A stretch of 64,000 nt of DNA from Phocoena phocoena (Eukaryota; Chordata; Mammalia; Artiodactyla; Phocoenidae), in assembly GCF_963924675.1 (NCBI RefSeq), contig NC_089220.1:159625270-159689269 (forward strand). Direction: 5' to 3'. This document shows positions 48,680 to 61,240 of this stretch, one piece after another. The position numbers and the translations under genes are program-made. A model generated the notes under the pieces. That model did not search any database. It saw only the letters and a list, made by a program, of their open reading frames with translations, and had not been told where the DNA came from. The number at the start of each line of letters is the position of its first letter. Position 1 is the first letter of the stretch.

Positions 48680-48895
48680 GTCTGTCTAATAGAACCTTCT
48701 GCAGTGAGGGAAGTGCTCTAGATCTGGTCTGTCCAAGGTGGCGGCCATAGCCACATGTGGCTAGTGAGCGCCTGAAATGAGGCTAATGTAACTGAGGAAC
48801 CGAACGCTTAATTTTATTAAATTTTTCAGAATTTAAATGTAAGTAGCCACGTGTGCCAGGAGTTCTTGTATGAATAAAGCAGCTCTAGATCCTAG
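48680..48895. mobile_element. MER5-type (hAT-Charlie) DNA element
   Basis: 'tctgtctaatagaaccttct', 'agccacatgtggctagtgag' and 'tgaggaaccgaacgcttaat', then 'aagtagccacgtgtgcc', are hallmarks of the MER5/Charlie group of short non-autonomous elements. Confidence 0.7.
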
Positions 48896-50029
48896 TATCC
48901 TAACTTAATCCAAAATCACAGTTTTGTCCATGAATTCAACTTCTTCCTGTACTGCTAAGTCCTTTGCTAGATTTATCTACCATCGGGGAGCCAAACGGAT
49001 CTGAGCTCTGCCTGCTGTCCAGGTTAACAGAGGCCACGTCAGGAGCTGGGTGGCAGAGGCAGAGCCAGGGCTTAGATCTGAAATGCAGTTAACATTTCTT
49101 AAATGTCTATGGTAATCTAGACACACATGACCATTCTTTGAAACACACACTGTTACTTTTAATTTAAAGAACTACGTGTAAATATGTACCAACAGTGGGA
49201 AAGACCCATTGCCTCTGGGTAGAGTCAACTGAGGATCAGAGGTCGGGAGGTCAGGGGGCAGGAGAGTTTCTTTTCACAAAATGCCCTTTTATCCTGTTAG
49301 ATTTAATATGAGCACATGCTCTCATTAAAAGTCAACCAAGAAAGCAAAACCAATGGTTTTTAGTGATAAACAGTGGCTACTACAAAACGAAGGGAATTAG
49401 AATTCCCCTTGGCTCTGGGAGCCAGCTGAGCAAGGTCTAAAGTCAGTGAGTTTTACTTGATGCACTTACTGTAGATGAGATTTTAAAAGCTCACCATTTC
49501 CCAGAGACAGTGCTTCCTAGCTGTTGTCTGGAGAGGGGCAAGGAGGCTCCCCAGATTCCATAAGAAGCAGGCAACCTAAAATGTACCCCATGCCAAACAA
49601 GCCATGAGTTGTGCCATGTTGAAACTGTAACTGGGTGAGAGAGAGTGAATCACAACTGAGAAAATGTGGTCACAAGGAGAAGTCAGGATATGGGTCTGCT
49701 GGGCAACTCCAGAGATATGTCAGAAGCGGCTGCACCAGCAGGCTGACTCGGTCCTCCGCCTGCAGCCAGACAGCCACGGCCATAAGGACTTGAAAAGGGG
49801 ATACTTTAAGGATATCGGGTCTCCTTTGTTCTGTCTTTATATCCAGTAAGTAGCGTTCTTACCTCCCTTTGCATTTTGTAGTGCGTTTTCCCACTGGGGA
49901 GAAACAGTGCTGACTGGGTGCGACAAGTATGCTCATGATACACGGGAGTGAGTGCATTAACGCTCTGCAGTGCCACAGCCAGTCTGTGAATTTGGATTTC
50001 GGGGCCAGCGTCACATATGGAAGCAACAC
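48896..50029. other. Unique intergenic sequence
   Basis: No gene recognised. Confidence 0.5.
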
Positions 50030-50190
50030 AGGCTTGGAATGAGAGGAACCCAGCTCCCATTCTCAGCTTCTCCCCTCATTAATGTGTGATCTTGACCTTA
50101 TTACTTAACCTCTGAGCTTCAGCTTCTCCTGTGCGAGATGGAAATGAGCTTGGGTAAAAATCGAGAAAATACGGGCAAAGCACTTGAGAT
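50030..50190 (+). repeat. MIR SINE
   Basis: 'gtgtgatcttgaccttattac', 'cttaacctctgagcttcagc' and 'tgtgcgagatggaaatgag' follow the MIR core order. Confidence 0.8.
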
Positions 50191-51289
50191 AATGTCATGT
50201 GATAGACATTCGATAGATGGTTCTCTCTCGCTCTCCCATGTATAAATGAACATATCAAGCCATACATATATGACACAGAGTCCCCCTCAGTGAGCTGGAC
50301 GGGACTCCAGCTACACGCACAGCCTCTAAGCTCCCCCAGAGTCCGCCGGCCAGCTCCATCGAGTTTATTTGGGTTTGGGACATCAGATCAAGCTCTGAAG
50401 ACAGGAGCCTGGATCTAGGCAAAGTCTGCCACCGGCTGGATCTGTGACCGAGCAAGTGACAGAGCCTGCCTGGGCCTCAGAGTCCTCATCTGTCAAATCA
50501 TGGGGACACCTGAGCAAGAAAGAGCAACATTGCAAACCACAAAGAATAGAAGGTGGGAGTAATGGCAGAGGAAAAGGACTCAAGTCAAAGACAGTGACAC
50601 TTGCAGCGTCATCTCCTGAATCCTTCTTTCCTATATGCTGACTGATGATGCTGCACCCGAGCCCTAGCCTTCGGTGGCCACTTCCAAGCAAGTGCACTTG
50701 GTGGGAAGGAAAGGGCCCCTGGAGGCTGTGCAGTCAGGCGGGGTCGGGGCAGGGTTTGTGCCTGGCAGGGAAGCTCCATTCAAGTTGCCTCTGTCGTGTT
50801 TGACAATGATTTTCCCTGAATGAAAGACCCTTAAAACATTTTCTGGCATGTAGTGAAATTTTAGTAACTCTATATTTTGTATCAGAAGCAAGATGTAAAT
50901 GTTACTGGATCACAAGGGAAAACTCAGTTCTGTTTTACTCATTCACACAACCCAGTGAAGAGTGTACAATGGAAAGGACTTGGATGGGTGTGATTCACAC
51001 TTCTTTCCCAAAGTAGGATAAGCAACAAGGCCATGTCCGAATGGACAGTGGTCATGGAGGCACATAACACTCATGTCCAGATACTGTCGGGAGGCAGTAA
51101 GATGCTCTGATATGGGTTCAGCAGGGGCTGGAAGCCAATAGCATTTGGAGAGAGGAGGGTCTGAACAATAAGGCTGTTTCTTCTCCCTGAGTCAGTAAAG
51201 ACTAAAACCATTAGCTTCAGAAATTGCCTTCTTGGGCTGAGTCCCCACTCCTCCTTCCAGAACTTAGACAAAGACCTCAACTCTGTTCT
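50191..51289. other. Unique sequence
   Basis: No gene recognised. A MIR-like trace occurs at 50440-50500 (agcaagtgacagagcctgcc, tgggcctcagagtcctcatc). Confidence 0.45.
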
Positions 51290-51390
51290 CAGCTTCCCCA
51301 CCTGTAACTTAAGGGCATCCTTCATCATTCTCACAGGGTTGTTCTGAGGATTAACTCAGCGAGTATCTGTAGAGTCTGGCCCTTAGCGCT
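51290..51390 (+). repeat. MIR 3' part
   Basis: 'ctcagcttccccacctgtaa' and 'cacagggttgttctgaggat'. Confidence 0.75.
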
Positions 51391-51619
51391 TGTGAAGGTC
51401 AGCATCGTGCAGAAGAAGCGGAGGAACGGGGTGGCGGGACGTGGTGAGCCAGATGGAGCCTAAGTGGCAAAGTTCGGTTTTGAGCAAAAGCCCAGTCATG
51501 GGAGGGGAGGCTGACACAGCTTCTGGTGTTCAATCAGGAAGAGAAGATTTAATCAGTAATCACCTAGTGAGAGAGGAAAAACTGTAGGTTATTGTCATCC
51601 TTCCTCCCTCTTCTCAACA
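51391..51619. other. Unique sequence
   Basis: Nothing recognised. Confidence 0.4.
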
Positions 51620-52491
51620 TACAAATGCCACATTAATGACGTCCCCCAGAAAAGAATCCCTCTTTGACCCACACGCCCCTTCAGTTACTGAGCCCTCTGT
51701 CCTCCATCCACTCCTGACTCCAGGGAAGGTCCCGCCATCTCTCCTCCATCCACAGCAGGACTCCGGGCTGCCTCTTACACCATCCTCCTGTGCTTTCTCT
51801 TGTTCTCTCTTGCACTTGCTCCATCAGGCTTCACTCCACGAAGGCTACCAATATCAGGGTCCCTAGTGACCTTCGTGGGGCTACATCAACCCGCAATTCT
51901 TAGTCTTCCTCTTTCTTGACCAATTTGCGGCTCTTGTCACATTTGACCATTTCCTCGTCATTACATGATTGCTTTCAGTTGGCTTGGGGAACACCACACT
52001 CCCTTGGTTTTCTCCTCTGTCCCTGACTGCTGCTTTGGAGTCTCCTGTGCCGTTCTTCCTCACCCCCAAACTCTGCCCATTGCGGTGCTTGGGGTATCAT
52101 GGGTCCTCTTCACTTCTGGTGATCTCATTAGTCTCCTGGCCACCGGTAGGGTGAGGTCTCCCACATTCAGATCTCCGGCCCAGACCAGCTCCCTTAACTC
52201 CAAGTTTATGTCCAACACCCCAGGTGAACAGGCGTCTCAAGCCTCCAGCTCTTTCTTTTTTTGACATAGGAATACCAACTTCATTTTGTCCAGGAAGGAT
52301 GTTAAAAGAAAAAAAAAAACTTTACTATTTAGAATCACCTTCATTTCACAAAACAAAGGACATGTTAATATTTTAAAAATAGAAAGAGCATAATCTCAGG
52401 ATCAAGCCTCCAACTCTTGCTCTTTCCCCCAAAACTTGCTGCTCGTATGGCTTCTTATTTCAGTAAATGACAACTTCATACTTTTGGTTGC
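51620..52491 (+). repeat. L2 LINE, first part
   Basis: Sense L2: 'cttctttgaccaatttgcgg'-like, 'cacatttgaccatttcctcg', 'atctccggcccagaccagct' and 'taaatgacaacttcatactt'. Interrupted by the LTR that follows. Confidence 0.85.
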
Positions 52492-52666
52492 TGCTTGGGA
52501 CTGAATTGTGTCACCCAGATTCATATGTTGAAGCCCTAAGCCCCCATGTGACTGTATTAGAGAGAGGGCCCTATGGCGAATTAAGGTTAAATGAGGTTGT
52601 AAAGGTGGAGCCCTGATCCCATAGAACTGGTGTCCTTATAAGAAGAGGAAGAGACACAGAGATCTG
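52492..52666 (+). mobile_element. MLT1A-like LTR fragment inserted in L2
   Basis: 'gactgaattgtgtcacccag', 'catatgttgaagccctaagc', 'tgtgactgtattagagagag' and 'gtccttataagaagaggaag'. The L2 reading resumes immediately after it. Confidence 0.88.
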
Positions 52667-52780
52667 TCAGCAAATTCTGTCTTCAAAATACATCCAGACT
52701 TTATCTGCCACTCATCACCAACAGGGTTCAGGCTGTCGGATTATTGCAGCAACCTCTTAGCTCATCTTCCTGTGCTAGTA
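52667..52780 (+). repeat. L2 LINE, continuation
   Basis: 'tcagcaaattctgtcttcaa', 'aatacatccagactttatct' and 'ggattattgcagcaacctct' continue the same L2 in order, so the LTR is a nested insertion. Confidence 0.85.
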
Positions 52781-54639
52781 GGAAGGAAGGTGCCATCCAC
52801 CTGGTACCTGAAAAGCTTTCCTTGGGAATGTGGGGAGTTTTCATTCTTCTGAGGTTGGAATAATCCTCGGAGAAACAATATGTGGGGTTCAAACAGTCCC
52901 AGTGGTCTCCTTGGGACTTAACCGTTAGGAAAAAAGGAAAGTTACCCAGAAAAGCAGTGGTTCCAGTGTCCGGCCAGGGTCGGCGTGGGCCCCCTGAGAG
53001 CACTTGCCCGCGATGCGGGTCACAGCCAGCCTGGCCTTGGGCCCTACATCCTCCGCCAAGCCCGCTCTAACCCCAGGAGGGAGTCTGACACTCACAATGC
53101 AGCCAAGAACTGTTACTGGAACTCCATGTTCTGATGGCTCCTGCAGAGACCGCTGACAATTTTTGCTTCAGAGGAGCAAAATTTCTTCCAGGAAAAACCT
53201 TCTACAGAACAGATTTAAAAATCACATGAAGTCACAAAAAGATATTCCTTCTGACAAAGAGGCAGGAGGAGCCAGGGGCTGCCTGACCTTTGGCGAGGGG
53301 TCAGCCTGGGCCTGCCTGCACCTACTTGCTTCGGTGCAGGAATTAACCCTGGCGGCTTCTTCCTCGAAGGCCAGAAAGCCCAGAGCGCTGAGGGTGCTAA
53401 GCCTACTGCCTCCCAGTTCCTGGTGGGCGCTGGTTACAGGAAAGCAAGGGGTCTTTGTGTTTGGCTCCTGCCAGCTGGGACTATGAGAGCTGATTGCCTT
53501 CAGAGCGCTTCTCGTTGAATGTTTGTGCTCATTCCTTAAAACTTTCTGAAACAGGCAGTTAAGAACCGATGACTTCAAAGTGAAATGAAAGGCGTAAGAG
53601 AAAGCATCAAGGGTGTTGTATAGCAACCATCTTCAAGAAACACGAAGCACTTCACATCAGGGGATGTCTTGACATACGGTCCCCAGACTCCGGAGGCCCA
53701 GGTTGTCTTCGGTCCCTTGCCATGGGATGCTGGGTGGATATAAATGATTTGTTTCTCGTCTTTAATAAAGTACTTAAAATGGCCACAGTGGTACATGCAT
53801 CTGGTTAAAAAGTTCCAGCAGCGTAAAGGCTTCATGAAGGACCACAGGCTTTTCTCCAGCTGTCTCTCCCCTCCCACCACCCTTCCTCCTCTCTTGGTTT
53901 TTATCAGGGGACTTTTAGTTTTACACCGTCATGGTTCATATCCACGTTTGCCTCTAGAAACACAATGAAATGTGGTGCTCTGTCTGTAGATTTATTCCAA
54001 ATGTTTCAAACATGTAAACAGTGTTTGATATGCAAATGTAAAGGTCTTTTAAGATCTTTAGGCTCTAACTCTCTGAGGCCTGGGTCCCTGTGTGATTACC
54101 AAAGAAAACCCTGGCTTGGCCCATTCAGTTATCTTCCAATTGTCCCCTTTGGGGTGGCAGGAACCATGCAGGCAGCAGCAGATCCCATCATGCAAAGACT
54201 TCATTCTGCATGTATCTGCATGGCTCCAGACCAGGTTTGCAAGGCACACGCAGATGTTATGCAAGTACCTGAGGTAATTACTGACTACTCTTGCTGGCTG
54301 CCTTGCAATAAAATCGGGGAGAAGGGCTCCACAGCTCAACCCCATTAGGTCACCAGAAGGCCCAGTATCTTCTTCTGAGCATGAGTTTAGGGCAGGAGAG
54401 CTGGCAAAGATGGAAATGTAGGCTTCTGGGTAGCTGTCAGGGCCTGTTGACATCACCCCGCAGAAACTGCAAAAATAAAATAAAAGTGAAAAGATTTCCC
54501 AAAGCCTTTGACAGAAAAAGTACTTTTTAATCAGATGCAGAAATCCTTCTCAGCAAACAGCGGTGCTGAAGCAGCCACACTCAGGCCACAGCACGGTGAG
54601 GGCCAACGAAGCAGGACCTGCTTTCAGTGTCAGACTGTG
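52781..54639. other. Unique intergenic sequence
   Basis: No gene recognised. 53740-53830 may hold a short old L1 trace. Confidence 0.45.
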
Positions 54640-54775
54640 GACCCAGGTTTGGTTCTTGGCTTTGTTCCTTATGAGCTGTTGGGTCCTGTTAACTTACTTC
54701 CTCTCTGTAAGCCTGTTTCCTAAAGTGTAGGGGTACCTGCCTTACCCTTCTTGTGGGATGGTGAACCTCCACGCC
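54640..54775 (+). repeat. MIR SINE
   Basis: 'ggttcttggctttgttcctt', 'gttaacttacttcctctctg' and 'aagcctgtttcctaaagtgt' follow the MIR order. Confidence 0.75.
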
Positions 54776-55519
54776 CAGCAGGCTGTGCACAGCTGGTCAC
54801 CACCACCCACCTCCTGTTCCCAGGAGATGTTCATGTCTTCACTCTGGTCCATCCTGTTTCAGGCAGGGTTGAGCCAACACCTGCAGACAGACCTCGTCTT
54901 CAAATGCATATTTTTTTATCATCTTTATTGGACTATAATTGCTTTACATTGTTGTGTTAGTTGCTGCCCTATAACAAAGTGAATCAGCTATACGTATACA
55001 TATCTCCCCATAACCCCTCCTTCTTATATCTGCCTGCCACCCTTCCTATCCCACCCCTCTAGGTGGTCACCGAGCTGATCTCCCTGTGCTATGCAGCTGC
55101 TTCCCACTAGTTATTTTACATTTGGTAGTGTATATATGTCCATGCCACTCTCTCACTTCGTCCCATCTTACCCTTCCCCCTCTCCCTGTCCTCAAGTCCG
55201 TTCTCTACGTCTGCGTCTTTATTCCTGTCCTGCCCTTAGGTTCGTCAGAATCATTTACTTTTTTTTAGATTCCATATATATGTGTTAGCATATGGTATTT
55301 GTTTTTCTCTTTCTGACTTCACTCTGTATGACAGACTCTAGGTCCATCCACCTCACTACAAATAACTCATTTTCATTTCTTTTTATGGCTGAGTAATATT
55401 CTATTGTATATATGTGCCTCATCTTCTTTATCCATTCATCTGTTGATGGACACTTAGGTTGCTTCCATGTCCTTGGCTATTGTAAATAGTGCTGCAGTGA
55501 ACATTGTGGTACATGACTC

Positions 55520-55873
55520 TTTTTTTTTTTTTAATTTATTTATTTTTATTTTTGGCTGCATTGGGTCTTCGTTGCTGCATGGGGGCTTTCTCTAGTTGTG
55601 GCGAGCGGGAGCTACTCTTCATTGTGGTGCGTGGGCTTCTCATTGCGGGGGCTTCTCGTTGTGAAGCACGGGCTCTAGGCACACGGGCTTCAGTAGTTGT
55701 GGCACGTGGGCTCCGTAGTTGTGGCTTGCGGGGCTCTAGAGCGCAGTCTCAGTAGCTGTGACACATGGGCTTAGTTGCTCCACGGCATGTGGGATCTTCC
55801 CGAACCAGGGCTTGAACCTATGTGTCCTGCATTGGCAGGCAGATTCTTAACTACTGTTCCACCAGGGAAGCCC
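55520..55873 (-). repeat. CHR-1-type SINE in the L1 3' UTR
   Basis: T-run, 'ggctgcattgggtcttcgttg' and so on to 'ttccaccagggaagccc'. L1 3' UTR sequence continues on both sides; a short imperfect duplication acatKact flanks it. Confidence 0.93.
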
Positions 55874-56524
55874 ACATTACTGTATTTGAATTATGGTTTT
55901 CTCAGGGTGTATGCCCAGTAGTGGGATTGCTGGGTTGTATGGTAGTTCTATTTTTAGTTTTTAAGGAACCTCCATACTGTTCTCCATAGTGGCTGGATCA
56001 GTTTACATTCCCACCAGCAGTGCAAGAAGGTTCCCTTTTCTCCACACCCTCTCCAGCATTTATTGTTTGTAGATTTTTTGATGATGGCCATTCTGACCGG
56101 AGTGAGATGATACCTCATTGTAGTTTTGATTTGCATTTCTCTAATGATTGGTAATGTTGAGCATCCTTTCATTTGTTTGTTGGCAATCTGTATATCTTCT
56201 TTGGAGAAATGTCTATTTAGGACTTCTGCCCATTTGTGGATTTGGTTGTTTGTTTTTTTGATATTGAGCTGCATGTGCTGTTTGTATATGTTGGAGATTA
56301 ATCCTTTGTCAGTTGCTTTGTTTGTGAATATTTTCGCCCATTCGGAGGGTTGTCTTTTCGTCTTGTTCAAGTTTTCCTTTGCTGTGCAAAAGCTTTGAAG
56401 TTTCATTAGGTCCCATTTGTTTATTTTTGTCTTTATTTCCATTTCTCTAAAAGGTGGGTCAAAAAGGATCTTGCTGTGATATATGTTATAGAGTGTTCTG
56501 CCTATGTTTTCCTCTAAGAGTTTT

Positions 56525-56738
56525 TTTTTTTTCTTTTTCCTTTTTTGCGGTACACGGGCCTCTCATTGCTGTGGCCTCTCCCTTGTGGGGCACAGTCTCC
56601 GGACGCGCAGGCTCAGCAGCCACAGCTCACGGGCCGAACCGCTCCACGGCATGTGGGATCCCCCCGGACCGGGGCACGAGCCCGTGTCCCCTGCGTCGAC
56701 AGGCAGACTCTCAACCACTGCGCCACCAGGGAAGCCCT
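56525..56738 (-). repeat. CHR-2-type SINE in L1 ORF2
   Basis: 'acgggcctctcattgctgtg' to 'gcgccaccagggaagcc'. Flanked by cctctaagagtttt at 56511-56524 and 56739-56752. Confidence 0.95.
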
Positions 56739-58282
56739 CCTCTAAGAGTTTTAGAGTGTCTGGCCTTACATTTAGGTCTTTAATCCATTTTGAGTTTATT
56801 TTTGTATACAGTGTTAGGGAGTGTTCTAATTTCATTCTTTTACATGTAGCTGTCCAGTTTTCCCAGCACCACTTATTAAAGAGGCTGTCTTTTCTCCATT
56901 GGATATCCTTGCCTCCTTTATCAAAGGTAAGGTGACCATATGTGTGTGGATTTATCTCTGGACTTTCTAATCTGTTCCATTGATCTATATTTCTGTTTTT
57001 GTGCCAGTACCATACTGTCTTGATTACTGTAGCTTTGTAGTATAGTCTGAGGTCAAGGAGCCTGATTCCTCCAGCTCCGTTTTTCTTTCTCAAGATTGCT
57101 TTGGCTATTCAGGGTCTTTTGTGTTTCCATACAAATTGTGAAATGTTTTGTTCTAGTTCTGTGAAAAATGCTGCTGGTAGTTTGATAGGGATTGCATTGA
57201 ATCTGTAGACTGCTTTGGGTAGTAGAGTCATTTTCACAATGTTGATTCTTCCAGTCCAAGAACATGATATATCTCTCCATCTGTTTGTATCATCTTTAAT
57301 TTCTTTCACAGTGTCTTATCGTTTTCTGCGTGCAGGTCTTTTGTCTCCTTAGGTAGGTTTATTCCTAGGTATTTTGTTCGTTTTGTTGCAGTGGTAAATG
57401 GGAGTGTTTCCTTAATTTCTGTTTCAGATTTTTCATCATTAGTGTATAGGAATGCAAGAGATTTCTGTGCCTTAATTTTGCATCCTGCTACTTTACCAGA
57501 TTCCTTGATTAGCTCAAGTAGTTTTCTGATAGCATCTTTAGGATTCTCTATGTATAGCATCATGTCATCTGCAAACAGTGACAGTTTTACTTCTTTTCTG
57601 ATTTGGATGCCTTTTATTTCTTTTTCATCTCTGATTGCTGTGGCTAAAGCTTCCAGAACTATATTGAATAATAGTGGTGAGACTGGGCAACCTTGTCTTG
57701 TTCCTGATCTTAGTGGAAATGGTATCAGTTTTTCACCATTGAGAACAATGTTGGCTGTGAGTTTGTCATATATGGCCTTTATTATGTTGAGGTGAGTTCC
57801 CTCTATGCCTACTTTCTGGAGAGTCTTTATCATAAATTGGTGTTGAATTTTGTTGAAAGATTTTTTTGCATCTATTGAGATGATCATATTGTTTTTATCC
57901 TTCAATTTGTTAATATGGTGTACCACATTGATTGATTTGCGTATATTGAAGAATCCTTGTGTTCCTTGGATAAACCCCACTTGATCATGGTGTGTGTTCC
58001 TTTTATGGTGCTGCTGGATTCTGTTTGCTAGTATTTTGTTGAGGACTTTTGCATCTATGTTCATCAGTGATATTGGCCTGTAGTTTTCTTTTTTTGTAAC
58101 GTCTTTGTCTGGTTTTGGTATCAGGGTGATGGTGGCCTCATAGAATGAGTTTGGGAGTGTTCCTCCCTCTGCAGTCTTTTGGAAGAGTTTGAGAGGGATA
58201 GGTGTTAGAACTTCTCTAAATGTTTGCTAGAATTCGCCTGTGAATCCATCAGGTCCTGGGCTTTTGTTTGTTGGAAGTTTTT

Positions 58283-58629
58283 TTTTTTTTTAATTTATTT
58301 TTTAGTTTTTGGCTATGTTGGGTGTTCGTTGCTGCAAGTGGGCTTTCTCTACTTGCGGCGAGCGGGGGCCACTCTTCATTGCGGTGTGCGGGCTTCTCAT
58401 TGCGGGGGCTTCTGTTGTGAAGCACGGACTCTAGGCGCGTGGGCTTCAGTAGTTGTGGCACGCGGGCTCAGTGATTGTGGCTCGCAGGATCTAGAGCGCC
58501 AGCTCAGTAGTCGTGGTACACGGCCTTAGTTGCTCCATGGCATGTGGGATCTTCCCGGACCATGGCTTGAACCCATGTTCCCTGCATTGGCAGGCGGATT
58601 CTTAGCCACTGTACCACCAGGGAAGCCCC
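58283..58629 (-). repeat. CHR-1-type SINE in L1 ORF2
   Basis: 'tttttggctatgttgggtgt' to 'gtaccaccagggaagcccc'. Flanked by tgttRgaagRttttt at about 58269-58282 and 58630-58644. Confidence 0.93.
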
Positions 58630-59161
58630 TGTTAGAAGATTTTTAATCACAGTTTCAATTTCAGTGCTTGTGATTAGTCTGTTTATATTTTCTGTTTCTT
58701 CCTGTTTCAGTCTCAGAAGGTTGTGTTTTTCTTAGAATTTGTCTTTTTCTTCCAGGTTGTCCATTTTATTGGCATATAGTTGCTTGTAGTAATCTCTCAT
58801 GATCATTTGTATTTCTGCAGTGTCAGTTGTTACTTCTCCATTTTCATTTCTGATTCTGTTGATTTGAGTCTTCTCCCTTTTTTTTCTTGATGAGTCTGGC
58901 TAATGGTTTATCCATTTTGTTTATCTTCTCAAAGAACCAGATTTTAGTTTTATTGATCTTTGCTATTGTTTTCTTTGTTTCTATTTCATTTATTTCTGCT
59001 CTGATCTTTATGATTTCTTTCCTTCTGCTAACTTCAGTGTCACTTTTGTTCTTCTTTCTCTAATTGTTTTAGGTCTAAGGTTAGGTTGTTTATTTGAGAT
59101 GTTTCTTGTTTCTTGAGGTAGAACTGTATTGCTATAAACTTCCCTCTTAGAACTGCTTTTG

Positions 59162-59189
59162 AAAAAAAAGAAAAAAGAAAAAAAAAAAA
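59162..59189 (+). repeat. Poly(A)-only insertion with target duplication
   Basis: 28 bases containing only A with two G, flanked by perfect 13-base copies of agaactgcttttg (59149-59161 and 59190-59202). L1 ORF2 sequence continues on both sides. It looks like target-primed insertion of just a tail. Confidence 0.85.
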
Positions 59190-59586
59190 AGAACTGCTTT
59201 TGCTGCATCCCATAGGCTTTGGGCCATCGTGTTTTCATTGTCATTTGTTTCTAAGTATTTTTTTAATTTCTTCTGTGATTTCTTCAGTGATCTCTTGGTT
59301 ATTTAGTAGTGTATTGTTTAGCCTCCATGTATTTGTAATTTTTACAGTTTTTTTCCTCTAATTGATACGTAGTCTCATAGCGTTGTGGTCGGAAAAGATA
59401 CTTGATACGATTTCAATTTTCTTAAATTTACCAAGGCTTGATTTGTGACCCAAGATATGATCTATCCTGGAGAATGTTTCATGAGCACTTGAGAAGAAAG
59501 TGTATTCTGTTGTTTTTGGATGGAATGTCCTATAAATATCAGTTAAGTCCATCTTGTTTAATGTATCATTTAAAGCTTGTGTTTCC

Positions 59587-59763
59587 GGGCTTCCCTGGTG
59601 GCGCAGTGGTTGAGAGTCTGCCTGCCGATGCAGGGGACACGGGTTCGTGTCCCGGTCTGGGAAGATCCCATATGCCGCGGAGTGGCTGGGCCCATGAGCC
59701 ATGGCCGCTGAGCCTGTGCTCCTCAACGGGAGAGGCCACAGCAGTGAGAGGCCCGCGTACCGC

Positions 59764-59788
<25 letters not shown>
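59587..59788 (+). repeat. CHR-2-type SINE in L1 ORF2
   Basis: 'gggcttccctggtggcgcag' to an uninterrupted A tail of about 27 bases. Flanked by perfect aaagcttgtgtttcc at 59572-59586 and 59789-59803. The long pure tail suggests a young copy. Confidence 0.96.
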
Positions 59789-59794
<6 letters not shown>

Positions 59795-60339
59795 TGTGTT
59801 TCCTTATTTATTTTCATTTTGGTTGGTCTGTCCATTGGTGAAAGTGGGGTGTTAAAGTCCTCCACTATTATGGTGTTACTGTCGATTTCCTCTTTTATAG
59901 CTGTTAGCAGTTGCCTTATGTATTGAGGTGCTCCTATGTTGGGTGCATATATATTTATAATTGTTATATCTTCTTCTTGGATTGATCCCTTGATCATTAT
60001 GTAGTATCCTTCTTTGTCTCTTGTAATAGTCTTTATTTTAAAGTGTATTTTGTCTGATATGAGAATTGCTACTCCAGCTTTCTTTTGATTTCCATTTTCA
60101 TGGAATATCTTTTCCCACCCCATCACTTTCAGTGTGTATGTGTCCCTAGGTCTGAAGAGTGTCTCTTGTAGACAGCATATATACGGGTCTTGTTTTTATA
60201 TCCGTTCAGCCCGTCTATGTCTTTGGTTGGAGCATTTAATCCATTTACATTTAAGGTAATTATTGATATGAAATATGAATATTCCTAGTACCATTTTCTT
60301 CATTGTTTTGGGTTTGTTATTGTAGGTCTTTTCCTTCTC

Positions 60340-61240
60340 TTGTGTTTCCTGCCTAGGGAAGGTCCTTTAGCATTTGTTGTAAAGCTGGTTTGGTGATGTT
60401 GAATTCTCTTAGCTTTTGCTTGCCTGTAAAGGTTTTAATTTCTCCGTCAAACCTGAATGAGATCCTGCTGGGTAGAGTAGTCTTGGTTGTAGGTTTCTCC
60501 CTTTCATCACTTTAAATATGTCCTGCCAGTCCCTTCTGGCTTGCAGAATTTCTGCTGAAAGATCAGCTGTTAACCTTGTGGGGATTCCCGTGTATGTTAT
60601 TTGTTGCTTTTCTCTTGCTGCTTTTAATGTTTTTCTTTGTAGTTAATTTTTGATATTTTGATTAATATGTGTCTTGACGTGTTTCTCCTTGGATTTATCC
60701 TGTACAGGACTCTCAGCGCTTCCTGGACTTGATTGACTATTTCCTTTCCTATATTGGCGACGTTTTCAACTATAATCTCTTCAAATATTTTCTCAGTCCC
60801 TGTCTTTTTCTACTCATCTTCTGGGACCCCTATAATTTGAATGTTGGTGTGTTTAATGTTGTCCCAGAGGTCTCTGAGACTGTCCTCAGTTCTTTTCATT
60901 CTTTTTTCTTTATTCTGCTCTGTGGTAGTTACCTCCACTATTTTATCTTCCAGGTTACTTATCTGTTCTTCTGCTTCAGTTATTCTGCTATTGATTCCTT
61001 CTAGAGAATTTTTAATTTCATTTATTGTGTTGTTCATCATTGTTTGCTCTTTAGTTCTTCTAGGTCCTTATTAAACATTTCTTGCATTTTCTCCAATCTA
61101 TTTCCAAGATTTTAGATCATCTTTACTATCATTACTCTGGATTGTTTTTCATGTAGTATTCCTATTTCCTCTTCATTTGTTTGGTCCGGTGGGTTTTTAC
61201 CTTGCTGCTTCATCTGCTGTGTGTTTCTCTGTCTTCTCAT
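60340..61240 (-). pseudogene. L1 ORF1 remnant
   Basis: Start ATG at 61240-61238 (MRRQRNTQQMKQQGKNPPD). The frame then stops at TAA 61114-61112, codon 43. The downstream part still reads as the coiled-coil (NSLEGINSRITEAEEQISNL, near 60950-61010) and the RRM-like segment (IQIIGVPE, near 60812-60835). ORF1p is the RNA-binding trimer of L1. Inactive here. Confidence 0.85.

Larger units (their letters stand above)
55954..60290 (-). pseudogene. L1 ORF2 remnant (endonuclease, reverse transcriptase, Cys-rich end)
   Basis: From the 5' side: AP-like endonuclease sequence near 60240-59600 (AGVAILISDK, TIINIYAPN); reverse transcriptase near 58260-57300 with the FADD catalytic motif at about 57563-57575; and the C-terminal zinc-knuckle-like motif C-x3-C-x7-H-x4-C within 55954-56130. 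Lesions seen: an in-frame TAG at 58229-58227 at a conserved tyrosine; a frame break near 57306; three SINEs at 56525-56738, 58283-58629 and 59587-59788; and a poly(A) insertion at 59162-59189. No intact product can be made. Confidence 0.9.

Noticed and set aside
57306..58064. 252-codon reverse-transcriptase frame as a gene
   Set aside because: It is a fragment of a dead L1 ORF2 with an in-frame stop just upstream and a frame break downstream.
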